Source: Beverwykella pulmonaria (taxonomy: Eukaryota > Ascomycota > Dothideomycetes > Pleosporales > Melanommataceae). Taken from it: DNA of 64,000 nt. The notes beneath the pieces were generated by a model. That model did not search any database. It saw only the letters and a program-made list of their open reading frames with translations, and had not been told where the DNA came from. The translations under genes and the position numbers were made by a program. Location: assembly GCA_001599595.1 (NCBI GenBank), contig BCHH01000012.1:574813-638812 (forward strand). Direction: 5' to 3'. How positions within the stretch are numbered: the first letter of the stretch is position 1; each line of letters begins with the position of its first letter. Below are positions 46,477 through 56,840 of this stretch, piece by piece.

Positions 46477-47859
46477 GGAGGAAATAGGGAGCAAAGCAAA
46501 TGCGGGAATCCGTCATAGGAGGCAGGCGTTGATCGGTTGCGGCGAGTTCATGCGAGGTTGACGAGCGTCGCCATGAAGGCTTGGGGGGGGGCGCGCGTCT
46601 TTGCCGGTGTCTGACACAGCAGGGCTGGAGTTGAATGCTGGTGAGCGGTCGCGATAGGCTTGGCGCGCATGCTGGACGAACACCACTAGACGGCTCGTGC
46701 GAAGGCCTGTACGAGATTACCAAAAAATAACGGCTGCTTACACCAATAAGAGTGCGATTTAATCTGAATATGCTAAAAAATACCGAAATTACCGATAGAA
46801 AACCTGCCACCACGTAACCCCTTTCGCCAGACTCGGTGAATGTCGCGAACAACATTAGCACTACCTCTCCTAAGGCTGTTCGACGCATCGGAAGCTGCGG
46901 ATATGACGATCTCCGAACATGTGATCTCACAGTAGCCAGCTGTCCTAGTGCGTGCTTGTCAAGCAAATTGTCCCGCACAACGTATAATTTATTGTAGGAA
47001 ATTCCAGCTCTTAAGGCAAAGATCATCTCCTAGCTTGCTCAAATATGTTGGTCGCTTGCTATCCTAGTAACTAATACCTCATTTATTTCTATTACAAAGA
47101 TTGCTGCTTCTACAACCACAGATCTAACAGACCTCTCTACCTCCTCCCGCGTCATCAGCACGAATTTTATAAACCTAGTCCTAATACAAAAAGGTGTAGA
47201 GATTATTACAGGGCTGCAGACGTCGCAGGATACCTTGGACACAGCAATTAAGTTCTACTAAAGAAGAGATTGACAGCATTATGAAGAATAGCACTAATGT
47301 AGCTATAGGCCCGCTACAGCTTGCAGATTTCATTAGCATCAACACATGCCTTGCCATCATAAAGTATTGTACGAAGACACAGGAGACTCAAAATACAGGC
47401 CGGCGGTGCTACTAAAGAAGGTGTTGAAAAGAACAACGCCTGCTCTGGCATATATGATAGGATTTCATAGTGCTGACTTGACCATTCGGCCTCTTGCCAG
47501 AATTGCCTATCATATTTTGCACTGGATACTCGGTTATTCACAAACATTTCCGACCACGGAAAGGTAGGCAAAGTTTCTACTTTTATGCTTCCTATTCACT
47601 TAGCATCCTATTCACCTATGACTTTTGAGAGCTCCTCTTGACATTCTGCAAGGGCAATACGGTTTGAGTAGAGATGGTACACCAGCCAAAATGAACCAAG
47701 GGCAGTGTTGGCCAAGATTCCAATGGTGCGGCACTACGCTATCTGTTAGATTTAGAGCTGGTTTTTACGAATCAGGATGATAAAGTCGTCACGCTCGCCA
47801 GCATACAACGATATTAAAAACATGTTTTGCTTGAGCGCAATGATGTCTATTGATAGAAA
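46477..47859. other. Intergenic, partly AT-rich, no gene seen
   Basis: About 1.4 kb. The frames at 47026-46436 and 47242-47039 (minus) lack ATG starts in context and family features. The part from 46740 to 47300 is AT-rich and could be eroded transposon DNA, but no element end or domain was identified. Confidence 0.4.
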
Positions 47860-50022
47860 TTATACGTCGCAACTGCACAAGTTCAAGTCTCCTTCAGATC
47901 TCATGTGGTTTTGAATTTGCTGAATGAATCCAAATCCCTGGCCAGCGCCCATGCGATTCATGACTCTCAATACAAAACTCCGCTCATCGCTGCCAGATTC
48001 CAAACTGTCCATGAGTATTCGAAACGGTAGAATCAAGTTGATTGCCCCATTCATTCTGTGTGTGCCTCGAAGGAAGTACTCTATTGATCGAACCATTTCA
48101 GTGCTGATGTCGGAAGACTTGATGTTGCGATGTGGTAGAATGAGGCAAGTCTGATGGGAAGATGTCAAGGTCGGGAGCATATCCAATGCTTGTGCCACTC
48201 CATTTTCAACGCTCGAGGAGTTCATGAGATGAAATACCATGAGCAGAGCCGTGTTGTACAGTACCAGCTCCCTCCCTCGATGGTATTCTCGATAACATAG
48301 CACCGTGTCGAACAAGGGTAGGCCATCATCGGTGAGTGTCTGACACGTCGCTGGGTCCACGACAACTTCATAGGCAAGTTGTGGGTGCAACTCATGAAAT
48401 TGGAACCGCCATTCGAATAGCTTGCTCAACAGAAGAACCGTCTTCTGCCTGATCTCTGCAATCTTTTTTTTAATTTCCAGATGCAATTCGCCCACATGAC
48501 TCGCGTCATCATTGTCGTTGTCTGCAGTCAAGCTCGGGGCCGATTCAGCACCACGATTTGTCTCAATGAGGCTGAGCTGTACCCTTCTGCAAAACGGAGA
48601 TGAACATCCAGGGATTGATTTTCGAATAGTATCACTGTCTTCCAACAGTCCAGGAATTTTGGCCATCATGTCCGTGAGGCGGTACATGGAACGCACTCTT
48701 GGTGATTCGATTGTAGAGGTGACGCTTTGCCATTCTGGCTCTTCGAGAAATGTGCGTTTTCTGAGGATGAGCGACCGGGAGATCTACATAGATCAGTATT
48801 TCATATGTACATAAGCTCGGTAGAAATAGAATAATACAATGGGTAGCCGCGATATTTGGCTGTAGAACCTGGCTGGATCAGTCATGTGCGCTTCTGGACC
48901 TCGCATGAAGATGAGTGAACCGACACCGCCAGCGTGTTGTAGCCTGTGCCGGGCTGTCAACATTTCAACTACATGGTTGGATTGGAAATCTTACCACCCC
49001 TGACCGTGTTCAAACATTGTAAGCTACAGTACTGTCTGTCAGCCAAGATCATTACAGAAAGATGGAGTAAATCACTTCATAGATACCAAGGAGAAATGCG
49101 CTAGCAATGTTTGTTGGATGGTGTCGCGTTGATTCATTGTGGATATTGTTGCAAAGCTGACGAAGTGCCTTCGTGTAGTATGTTGCAGAGACTTTGGAGA
49201 TTGTTTCCTTAGCATTGTGCATTCCTTTTCCATGTCAATCAAGTTAGTGCATTGTATTTTGATTTTTGATTTGCGAGAAATCAGAAGAACAAGTTGAATC
49301 AGAACGCACGGGCCCAAAATACCGACGAGAGACAGCACACTGTATAATGGGCGACCGATTCACAGTCCCAGTCCAACAGGTCAAGGACCCACGACCCCTT
49401 TACAGGCATTCCCTGTGGATTTAATGACTTGATTAGCGTCTCACCAAAGGACGACCCAATACGATCGTAGGCCAAGACAAACATACAATATTTGAGTAAT
49501 TTGTGCCAGGCAAGAGTTCAGTACTCAGGTAGCAGATCCACATGTCCTGAAATTCCACAATGAACTAGTCTCAATGAATTGGGTGAATCTTACTCACTTC
49601 AGATTTCGCAGAAATGTCCATCACTAGACTTGGAGTCTTGATCATTCTGGCAAAATTGGCAGGGTAAAAATTTGCCATGGCCAACGAGGTGCTGTTACTC
49701 GATGAAGAAACACCCGGGACAGACTTGGTCTCTTCACGCTGCTCAAATCGAGAATCTTTTGGGCTTTAGCATACTAAACTGCCCTTGCATTCAACTCAAC
49801 ATACTTTCATTGACCCAGATCGTGGAGTTTGACTTTAGATATCCCTCGCAATTCATGTAAGCTTTTGTACAGCGTTCACATGATGGCTTTGCTTCGTCTA
49901 CAGTCGTCAGCCTTGTATGTCAAAGGGATACGTGAGACCCAATCAGGCTGCCTACCGCATTTGACTTTTCTTCTTTTGCATGTAATGCAGCTATTGCTCC
50001 TTGCAGGCAACCGAGCCATCAT
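47860..50022 (-). CDS. Zn2Cys6 fungal transcription factor
   Basis: Nine exons: 50022-49956, 49897-49805, 49755-49598, 49546-49445, 49412-49323, 49207-49076, 49023-48995, 48943-48838 and 48783-47860. Together they give about 566 residues. The N-terminus has a perfect binuclear zinc cluster, Cys12, 15, 22, 29, 32 and 39 (CITCKRRKVKC, split by intron 1 before CERC). The regulatory domain has the usual marks: YYTKALRQLCNNIHN, GWLQHAGGVGSLIFMRGPEA, KRTFLEEPEWQSV and CYREYHRGRELVLYNTALLM. Only the last exon is a long frame, so automatic annotation may miss the DNA-binding end. Such regulators bind CGG-type half sites. It stands head-to-head with the esterase gene, 610 bp apart, and so may control it. 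Confidence 0.85.
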
Positions 50023-50632
50023 GTGTTGAATAAGAGCGTGTAATTTGGGTCACAGCTTGCTCGATAAAAGTTTAGTCATCCACAGCATAGTAAAATGATG
50101 CACGAGTCTGGCACATTGGAATCTAGGTGGCATGGAGACGTCAAATACTTTTTGGCCGTGCTAACGCGGAACCTCGCACCCCAAAACGCAAAACGGCCTA
50201 TGTTGAGGTTTGGCAGTTTCCGAAGCGGATGTGAGCGGACCAATCACATCGGACAATCTTGATTCACACCATTGATCTGTGCTAATACAAGACTTTGAAA
50301 CCAAGTTTTCTCCTGCCATACAGTCAGCTCAGCTTTCAGCTGAGGCAACTAGTTCTCACCTCGCAGAGTCTAGCCGGATCAGAAAAGGCTCCATGCAGGT
50401 TCTACTAGTAGTTCCCCCGAAGGATCAATTAATTGCTGAAAATCTATCCTGCGACAAGGCTGAGTCGACCAGGTAGTTTTCACCTCGCAGAGTCTAATCG
50501 GATTGGGAAAGTACGTCAGGCGTATCACTCCAACTGTTTTGCGGATTATGTTCTACTGTGGAATGTTGATTGAGATATTTAAGTCATTAATCTCCTTTCA
50601 ATTCGAATATGACATTGATCTGATTCACAACA
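50023..50632. promoter_or_regulatory. Shared promoter of the Zn2Cys6 regulator and the esterase
   Basis: 610 bp between start codons facing away from each other. It contains a 27-bp near-identical direct repeat (50353-50379 and 50477-50503), each copy ending in a CGG-bearing CYGGAT/TCGGAT, and further CGG triplets near 50225-50255. Next to the first copy lies a small palindrome CTCAGCTTTCAGCTGAG. Confidence 0.6.
50353..50503. repeat. Direct repeat of about 27 bp (two copies, 124-bp spacing)
   Basis: Copies at 50353-50379 and 50477-50503 match at 24 of 27 positions; the shared core is CACCTCGCAGAGTCTA. The similarity fades into the 15 bp upstream of each copy (GCTGAG...). Confidence 0.85.
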
Positions 50633-52545
50633 ATGTATTTCCTCCATCTCCTCGTCGTAACCTTGCCAAGCGTTTTGGGTCAGGGAATGCTCTCTGTCAC
50701 CACCCCGGACGGCACCATCCAAGGCAAAAAATGTCCAAACTCAAGTGCTACTCAATTTCTTGCCATCCCATTTGCAGAGCCGCCTACTGGAAGCCTACGC
50801 TTCAAACCTCCTAAACCGTATTTTGCGGGATACAATGGTACTTTTCATGCAACCACCGCAGCGGCCAACTGCATCCAATTTGGTGCTCTCAAATTCGAGG
50901 CGCCTGGTCCAGCAAGTGAAGATTGGTAAGCCTTCCTATCACTTCCAGGTAAAGGTAACTAATGATTCTTGCAGCCTGAAACTAGACATCTGGGTTCCTC
51001 CTACAGCTAGCTGGGGATCACAGTTGCCTGTCAAGGCCTGGGTTTTTGGTGGAGCTGGCGCTGCCGATGGAATTTCAGACCCAATGTACAATGGCTGCAA
51101 CCTAGCGTCAGATGCAATTGTCGTTTCCATCAACTACAGAGTGGGACCGTTGGGCTTCCTGTCTCTACCATCCGCAGGTATCCAAGGAAATATGGCCGTC
51201 CAAGATGTGCTTCTAGGGCTTGAATGGATTCAAGCGAATATTGAAAGCTTTGGGGGTGATCCTGTGAGTCATGCTCCACGAAAAATGTACGCAAGTTGAC
51301 AGAAGTACCAGAAAAAAGTTTTGCTTTTCGGTCAAGCAGATGGCGCCGAGTTGGTGTACATTCTAAGCACCCTCCCCAATGCTTCGTCACTCATGCATTC
51401 GATTGCATGTGAGTCCGGTGGGGGACGAAGTTATGCCTCGTCCGAGTTGGGTAGCGTTCGAGCATTTGCCTCGAATTATGTCCAAGGTCTTGGATGCAAT
51501 GCAACTGATGTAGGAAACCACGCTTCTTGAAGTTCTAATCTGACCATCTTAAAGCTATCTTGTATTCAAAACCTATCAACCAGCTCCCTCAATAATTCTA
51601 TCCCTGCTGGTACTACAGTCGGTGCAGACAACGAATTCTATGTCACCAAGTTTGATTTCCTTGTTGATGGCAAGATCATCCCCACGCAGCCCACCGATGT
51701 AGGCACAAATGTTCCAGCTATATTTGGATGGGGCATGTTGAAAGCCGCGTGTGAAGCCTTTCTCTAACCACGTAACAGCACTCGTTGAAGGCACCGTATT
51801 CGTGTTGCCACATTTCGCCTTTCCACCAACAGAGGCAAATTACAGCACGTTCCTCGTGGAGAATTTTGGCACGTATGCGCAACAGATCAACCAAACTTAC
51901 CCCCTTAGCAAATTCAGCAGCCTTCCATATCCGGCATATTCTGCTATGGTTGTGATTGTGACCGACTATGCATACATATGTCGGTCATATCGAGCTTTAG
52001 CGGCAGCCAGCAAAAAGGGTGTCCCTTCATATGCCTATGTATGGGGTCAAGAACCTACTTGTCCTTGGTATAGCGCCATTGAAGATGATCAAGAAGTTCT
52101 GCAGCTTCTCGGCGCTACGCATACTGGTGAGATTCCGTTTGTGTTTAACAACACGGTAAATCTACCTTTACCCAACGGAACGTGCGGTCTTACCGACTTC
52201 GAGAAAAGTCTCGCTACCGATATTGTCCAGGCATACACTTCAATGGCCGTGAACGGAACGCCCAACGGCCTTTCCTCGCTCAATTGGCCTGCGTTCAGCA
52301 ACAGAACTCCGTACGCTTCAATGGGCCTAAACGTTGGGAATGGTACCGTAAACATCAGTATCATTGACTTTGGTGCTTGCCGATTCTGGGATGCTATTGA
52401 CGCGGAAATTTTTGCCAATTGGACCAATCCCTCCTCGGGGAATTACAGCTCGCCAACTGGTACTGCTGCTTCGTCGTCTTCACCAGCTGCAGCCATGGCC
52501 GTTCTTCTAACCATAACTGCGATGTTGATTCTTTCCCGTATTTGA
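50633..52545 (+). CDS. Secreted, probably GPI-anchored type-B carboxylesterase-like protein lacking the catalytic serine
   Basis: Five exons, 50633-50925, 50975-51263, 51312-51509, 51555-51732 and 51779-52545, give about 574 residues. It has a signal peptide (MYFLHLLVVTLPSVLGQ), then the carboxylesterase fold: FLAIPFAEPPTGSLRFKPP, LDIWVPP, GNMAVQDVLLGLEWIQANI and FGGDP. The nucleophile elbow reads LLFGQADGAEL, so Ala203 stands where GxSxG needs serine. The acid (VEGTVFVLPHF) and histidine (GATHTGEIPFVFNN) are kept. The tail is Ser/Ala-rich and ends hydrophobic (AAAMAVLLTITAMLILSRI), as for a GPI signal. Intron 4 (51733-51778) is GC-AG (G|GCATGT, branch CTCTAAC); without it the frame hits a stop. 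It is therefore an intact pseudoenzyme model rather than an obvious pseudogene. Confidence 0.85.
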
Positions 52546-52598
52546 TTTTCTGTTCTTGGATATATAATCGCGTTGCGAAAATCTCCCGACACTTTATT

Positions 52599-52794
52599 TG
52601 TTGGAATATATATAGAACATGGTGATCACGTGGTGATGTTGTGATCACGTGTTTATCACATGAGACACTAGCGGTGCTTGGCGGCAAAGGGATGATACAA
52701 CCTCCTGAGCCTCACCTCAGATAGAGACATACACGAATCAATACTTTGCTTAGAACCCACCCATTGCTATTGCAATAGCCCTGTGAAACCAACA
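52599..52794. mobile_element. Solo LTR, family B, copy 1
   Basis: 196 bp with ends TGTTGG...CCAACA and a perfect target duplication TTATT (52594-52598 and 52795-52799). It contains two GATCACGTG motifs (CACGTG at 52627 and 52646) and the conserved end CCCATTGCTATTGCAATAG. It lies 53 bp after the esterase stop, so it may supply the esterase 3' end. Confidence 0.88.
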
Positions 52795-54055
52795 TTATTT
52801 TTAACTGAAAATCATCAAATATCACCCCAGGCTCCTAAGCATATAAAAACCACCCTGTATCGTATTTTTTAAGAGTTTTCTGATGGGGGACAATGATCCA
52901 TTGGCGACTGTGTTGTTCTAGGAGGGATCAAGTCAGGGCAGCTTGTAACGCCAGGATACCTCTACATGTCGCGTGGATATGCCACTGACTAATCATATCC
53001 GCTCCATATATATATCAGTTGTACACTTTATGTATCCTAGACACTGAATACACACTTGGTCGATACTTGATCACCATACACACACAATATAACTCATCAT
53101 TACCTGCCAGGAGGGGTTTGAGCTTCGACCATAGAGCCTGCGCGTGCCGCCGATTTTTTAATCGGTGCTGGCGCGTTATCCCGGCGTATAGAAATACGAT
53201 ATAAGACCTTATTTCTATGATCCTGGGACGTGTTGAGACGGAGATGTGGGGAAGTAGCAATTAGCAGAAGGCAGTTGGCGGTTGAGAAGAGGAATATGCT
53301 GAGGGAGGTAGATAGGGTGTTTAAGGATATTAGGGGACGGAGGTGAGCGCTGGGGTTGAGTAGCTGGTGAATCAGCGTAGTGTTTCTCATTCGCTAGTTA
53401 GTGAGGAAAGATGGATAGTCATGAGGGAGAAGAGAAGGAGCAGGAACAGGAGGCAAAGGCCTGAGATGACTAAGCTGGCATGTTTATGGTTGCAAGGAAG
53501 AGGAATATCTTGTGTGTGAGCAGGATCAAATCTTCGGTGCCACTGACCACGAAACTGGAGAGATTGGCCATCTTTGTTTGCAACTCTGAAGTGTATACAG
53601 TACATCCATCTTACCTTTCCGAATAGGCTCACATTTCTGTCCCACACGAACTTCGAAAACTTATACGATAATATTGCTCTAGCTCAACTGGATGCCGTTG
53701 CTGTTATCCGTTTTCGGGTATTCGAAGATGGACTAAGGTTCCAGGCTGACAGGATGCATAGACGAATGTGGTGGATGGATTGGCGAAATTCCTTCCATTT
53801 AGGTGTGTGGGTTGTATACATTAGATTTTTCTACGATAAATTTCACCTGATCTCGTTTCCTGAATCCTATTTTGAATCCCTTACCCGATTTCCTTGCCTG
53901 CCATTCTTACCCAAGGCAATATAACATAAGTATTAAACGTAAAGAGGAGGAGGGGAACTGAGGGCTAAAGAGTATAACGCCCAATCTGATTGAAATGTGT
54001 GTTGAAACAAAAGATAAGACTATGACTTTTCCAGGGAGAATAAATTAGTGCCGTA
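52795..54055. other. Intergenic, no gene seen
   Basis: About 1.26 kb between LTR B copy 1 and the calpain stop codon, AT-rich. Frames up to 116 codons without family character. Confidence 0.45.
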
Positions 54056-55417
54056 CTATTTCGCAACACAAAGCGCAGCGTAATAATTCTTGAAAGCCGA
54101 GATCTCCAAAGCGAACACACCATCATCTATAGTCATATTAATAGGCCTCCAGAAATCGCCATCGAGCAGAGTAAGAACACCATCGTACGTGGTCCCCAGC
54201 CCAGACGGCTCGTTGTAGCCCCAGGGATTCCTAAGGATAATGTATTTCTTGTCATTTTGCAACGCCCAGCCAAGAACAGTGTATGAATGCCAGGCAACAA
54301 TCATACTGCCATTGTACTGGTCACCACTACCATACGTATTCGCAGTCATGGGATTGATGGTCTTGAACGCCATCGAGTTTTCGCGGACGATACCCCAGAG
54401 CTCCTCAGGAGTACGGGACCATGTGTCGTAATAGTACGGCGTGGTATCTGTAAGCTGTGCCATGGCGATATCAGAGTATCCACCAGCAGTCTGCGAGATA
54501 TCGGGACAGTCAGAAGTAGATTGCGTGCACCACTTGGCGAAGGCTTTCTCGTAAACCGCGGGCCATATCTCACCAGAGTCATACGAATGACAATATGGAG
54601 CAAAGTCGCCCCAAGTATACACCAACGTTTTGTCTGTAACCTCTACCGTCGCGGTGGGAGCGTCGTGGTTCCCTCCCTTCTGATAGAAAGTGATGGCGTT
54701 GATACGATCGGTCTCGCCTTCGCTGGCGGGGCGGTTGCGGTGAATGATGGAATATGGGCGTGCCCAGGCAACAGCAGACATAGCTGCAATTAGCCAGCAA
54801 TCTCCGACACTGCCTTGGATTGGATCACTGAACTCAGTGACATCTTTAAAGAAATCGCCAACGTCCTTCCACTGGGCCCAATCTCCCGGAGTCCAGTCCC
54901 CGTCGGCTCCAGTACCACTCTTCGTGAGTCCAGGCCATGGGAGGACCAAGCTTGCAATCTCCTTCGTGAGATTACTGTTTGTCATGGTCTTGTCCAATGA
55001 CGGCGTCTTGACTGTAAGCTTCAGCTTGCCGTTGACGACCAAGGCATCCGAAACTTCAAGATCTTCGATCTTCTCGACGCCGACACTCTGCAGATCACCG
55101 AGCTTCTTGATCTTGGATAAGTCGGGTGTTGTTTGGTTTTCAGGTCCAACATACTTGATATCGGATTGCTGTATTTGCTCGATCTTGCCGGTGGCCTTGT
55201 TAAGGCGGTAGCCTGCATAGAGCGGTGAGTTGTACTTGGGGTCGAAGAGCTCATGGTAGTCCGTCTGGAGGATATCAGACATGAGCTTTGCGGACTTGGG
55301 ATCTTTCCAATCGACTCTTCTCTTCAAAATAGATTCGACAAGAGCATACGGATTGATGACGCCTGTCATCTGGCGCTCCTTCGTCTTGCTTGCAAGCGTC
55401 TGTTGCAGAGTGGCCAT
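54056..55417 (-). CDS. Calpain-like cysteine protease (peptidase family C2), single exon
   Basis: One uninterrupted frame of 453 residues from an ATG at 55417. The catalytic triad is complete: Cys207 in IQGSVGDCWLIAAM, His377 in IVAWHSYTVLGW and Asn397 in IILRNPWGYNE; the supporting YEKAFAKW is at about 289-296. There is no EF-hand domain, no C2-like domain, no MIT domain and no signal peptide. It is thus a compact protease core with a 190-residue N-terminal extension of unknown fold. It differs from Rim13/PalB (pH signalling), which is much longer and multidomain. Whether calcium is needed cannot be read from sequence. It is flanked on both sides by family B solo LTRs and has no introns, unlike most genes here. 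Confidence 0.85.
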   Translation of the reverse strand: MATLQQTLASKTKERQMTGVINPYALVESILKRRVDWKDPKSAKLMSDILQTDYHELFDPKYNSPLYAGYRLNKATGKIEQIQQSDIKYVGPENQTTPDLSKIKKLGDLQSVGVEKIEDLEVSDALVVNGKLKLTVKTPSLDKTMTNSNLTKEIASLVLPWPGLTKSGTGADGDWTPGDWAQWKDVGDFFKDVTEFSDPIQGSVGDCWLIAAMSAVAWARPYSIIHRNRPASEGETDRINAITFYQKGGNHDAPTATVEVTDKTLVYTWGDFAPYCHSYDSGEIWPAVYEKAFAKWCTQSTSDCPDISQTAGGYSDIAMAQLTDTTPYYYDTWSRTPEELWGIVRENSMAFKTINPMTANTYGSGDQYNGSMIVAWHSYTVLGWALQNDKKYIILRNPWGYNEPSGLGTTYDGVLTLLDGDFWRPINMTIDDGVFALEISAFKNYYAALCVAK

Positions 55418-55955
55418 GTTGAAAGGCTGTGCAAGTGCTAAGCTCTGTTAGTGAGTTGAAAAGAGCGTATAAGAGCAAAGGAAGAGGCTAAGGAACCTGT
55501 GGAACTTACTAATTTGAATCGTATGTGGTCTTCGAATTTTGGCTCAATGTTTGATAAAGTTATAGTCAACTGCGCTAACGTACGGACAGAAATCAGGTTC
55601 TTTTCTATCTGAACTTATAGCTAGTTGAATAAAAAAGTCAAGATCCCTTTAGGAATCGTTCATGTAACCTTATAGGGTTGATGCAAGCACCCACTAGAGT
55701 CAAAATTTATCAAGTCAGGTCATCATCTATTGTCTCGTATTTGAACGAGTAGCTAGATCGTTAATATATTTTACCCGGCGAATGACCATCCAAATTTCCA
55801 TTGCCTGCATGAATTATGAGTTTCAATTAAGTCAGTCCTCTTTATTAGTATGGTGTATACGTAAACTAAGCTCGTCAGGTGATCGTCTAATGTCACACCA
55901 TAACCTAAAATAGTCGAAATAGGATTCCAAATAGATAGCCAGAATAATTGGTTTT
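55418..55955. promoter_or_regulatory. Promoter region of the calpain-like gene
   Basis: About 540 bp, AT-rich, between the calpain start and LTR B copy 2. No clear motif other than AT-rich tracts. Confidence 0.4.
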
Positions 55956-56212
55956 TGTTGGGAGTATATAGAATGTGGGAATCACGTGTTGATGTGTAGA
56001 TCACGTGTGGATCACGTGGGATGTATGGATCACGTGTGGAGGTACCAATCACGTGTGGACACGTGGGGCACTAGCCATACTCGGCTAGTGCACGCGACGG
56101 TGAGGTGGATGGTATTCCCTCTGCTGCACCGCTTCAAGATAGAGAGACACAACGATTTATTACCCCTTTTGAGAACCCCCATTGCTATTGCAATAGCCCT
56201 GTGAGACCAACA
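55956..56212. mobile_element. Solo LTR, family B, copy 2
   Basis: 257 bp with ends TGTTGG...CCAACA and a perfect target duplication GTTTT (55951-55955 and 56213-56217). It lies in the same orientation as copy 1. It is longer because it carries six CACGTG motifs instead of two and extra sequence around CACTAGCCATACTCGGCTAGTG, a near-palindrome. Confidence 0.88.
55983..56065. repeat. Array of six CACGTG motifs in an LTR
   Basis: CACGTG starts at 55983, 56002, 56013, 56031, 56050 and 56060, mostly as ATCACGTGTGG units. CACGTG is the core site of bHLH factors such as Cbf1 and Pho4 relatives; binding here is only inferred. Confidence 0.85.
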
Positions 56213-56840
56213 GTTTTACTGATAGGGCTAGTTCATAGCTCTTGTCTGATGTTAAGCGTTTCTATTTGCTATGACGTGGTGAAGTGGCTAGAGATGTGGT
56301 GAGGTGATATCGTAACCCACGAACCCAATTAGAATACGAAGGAATTACGGATCTCGACGACATGTGAACGATATTACTTTAAATAAAACAATAATTATGT
56401 GAATAGTGCACGGTCTTCTTCCGAGTATCTTCTTTTGCGGTAGGCAAACCAACCAGCGGTAGCATTTCACAGCAGTTCCATATATAAGTAAAAATCTCTC
56501 CTACCCAGCTAACAAACTGCCCTTGCTCAAATCTTAACGAACTTCACCCAGTGTTGCTTGCTAATGTTCAATGATGGGGAACAATATACTGCAAGGCGAT
56601 TTTTCTCCGTTCATGGGCTTTTTTAAGGGTTGATTTTCCGGAACTCTGCAAAGTTTCGCATTGAATAAATCACGAACCAAATCTCGAATATCAAGAGCCT
56701 ATTGACTTTAAACCATGAATTTGATAATACTAAATTGAGACCCAAATTCCTTGCCCAGGGTATCTTAATGCCCTTTCGCGCCTGATATCCATGCTCGTCA
56801 AAAGGAAGCCCCAGATAACATCTATATAACACCAAAAATA
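56213..56840. other. Intergenic, AT-rich, no gene seen
   Basis: About 630 bp downstream of the But2-like gene, with no coding signal. Confidence 0.45.

Noticed and set aside
51555..51800. Pseudogene call for the esterase because of an in-frame stop near 51772
   Set aside because: A 46-nt GC-AG intron (51733-51778) with a good branch site removes the stop and restores the family sequence FGWALVEGTVFV.
52599..56212. A composite mobile unit carrying the calpain gene between two LTRs
   Set aside because: The two LTRs have separate, different target duplications, so they were not inserted as one unit.
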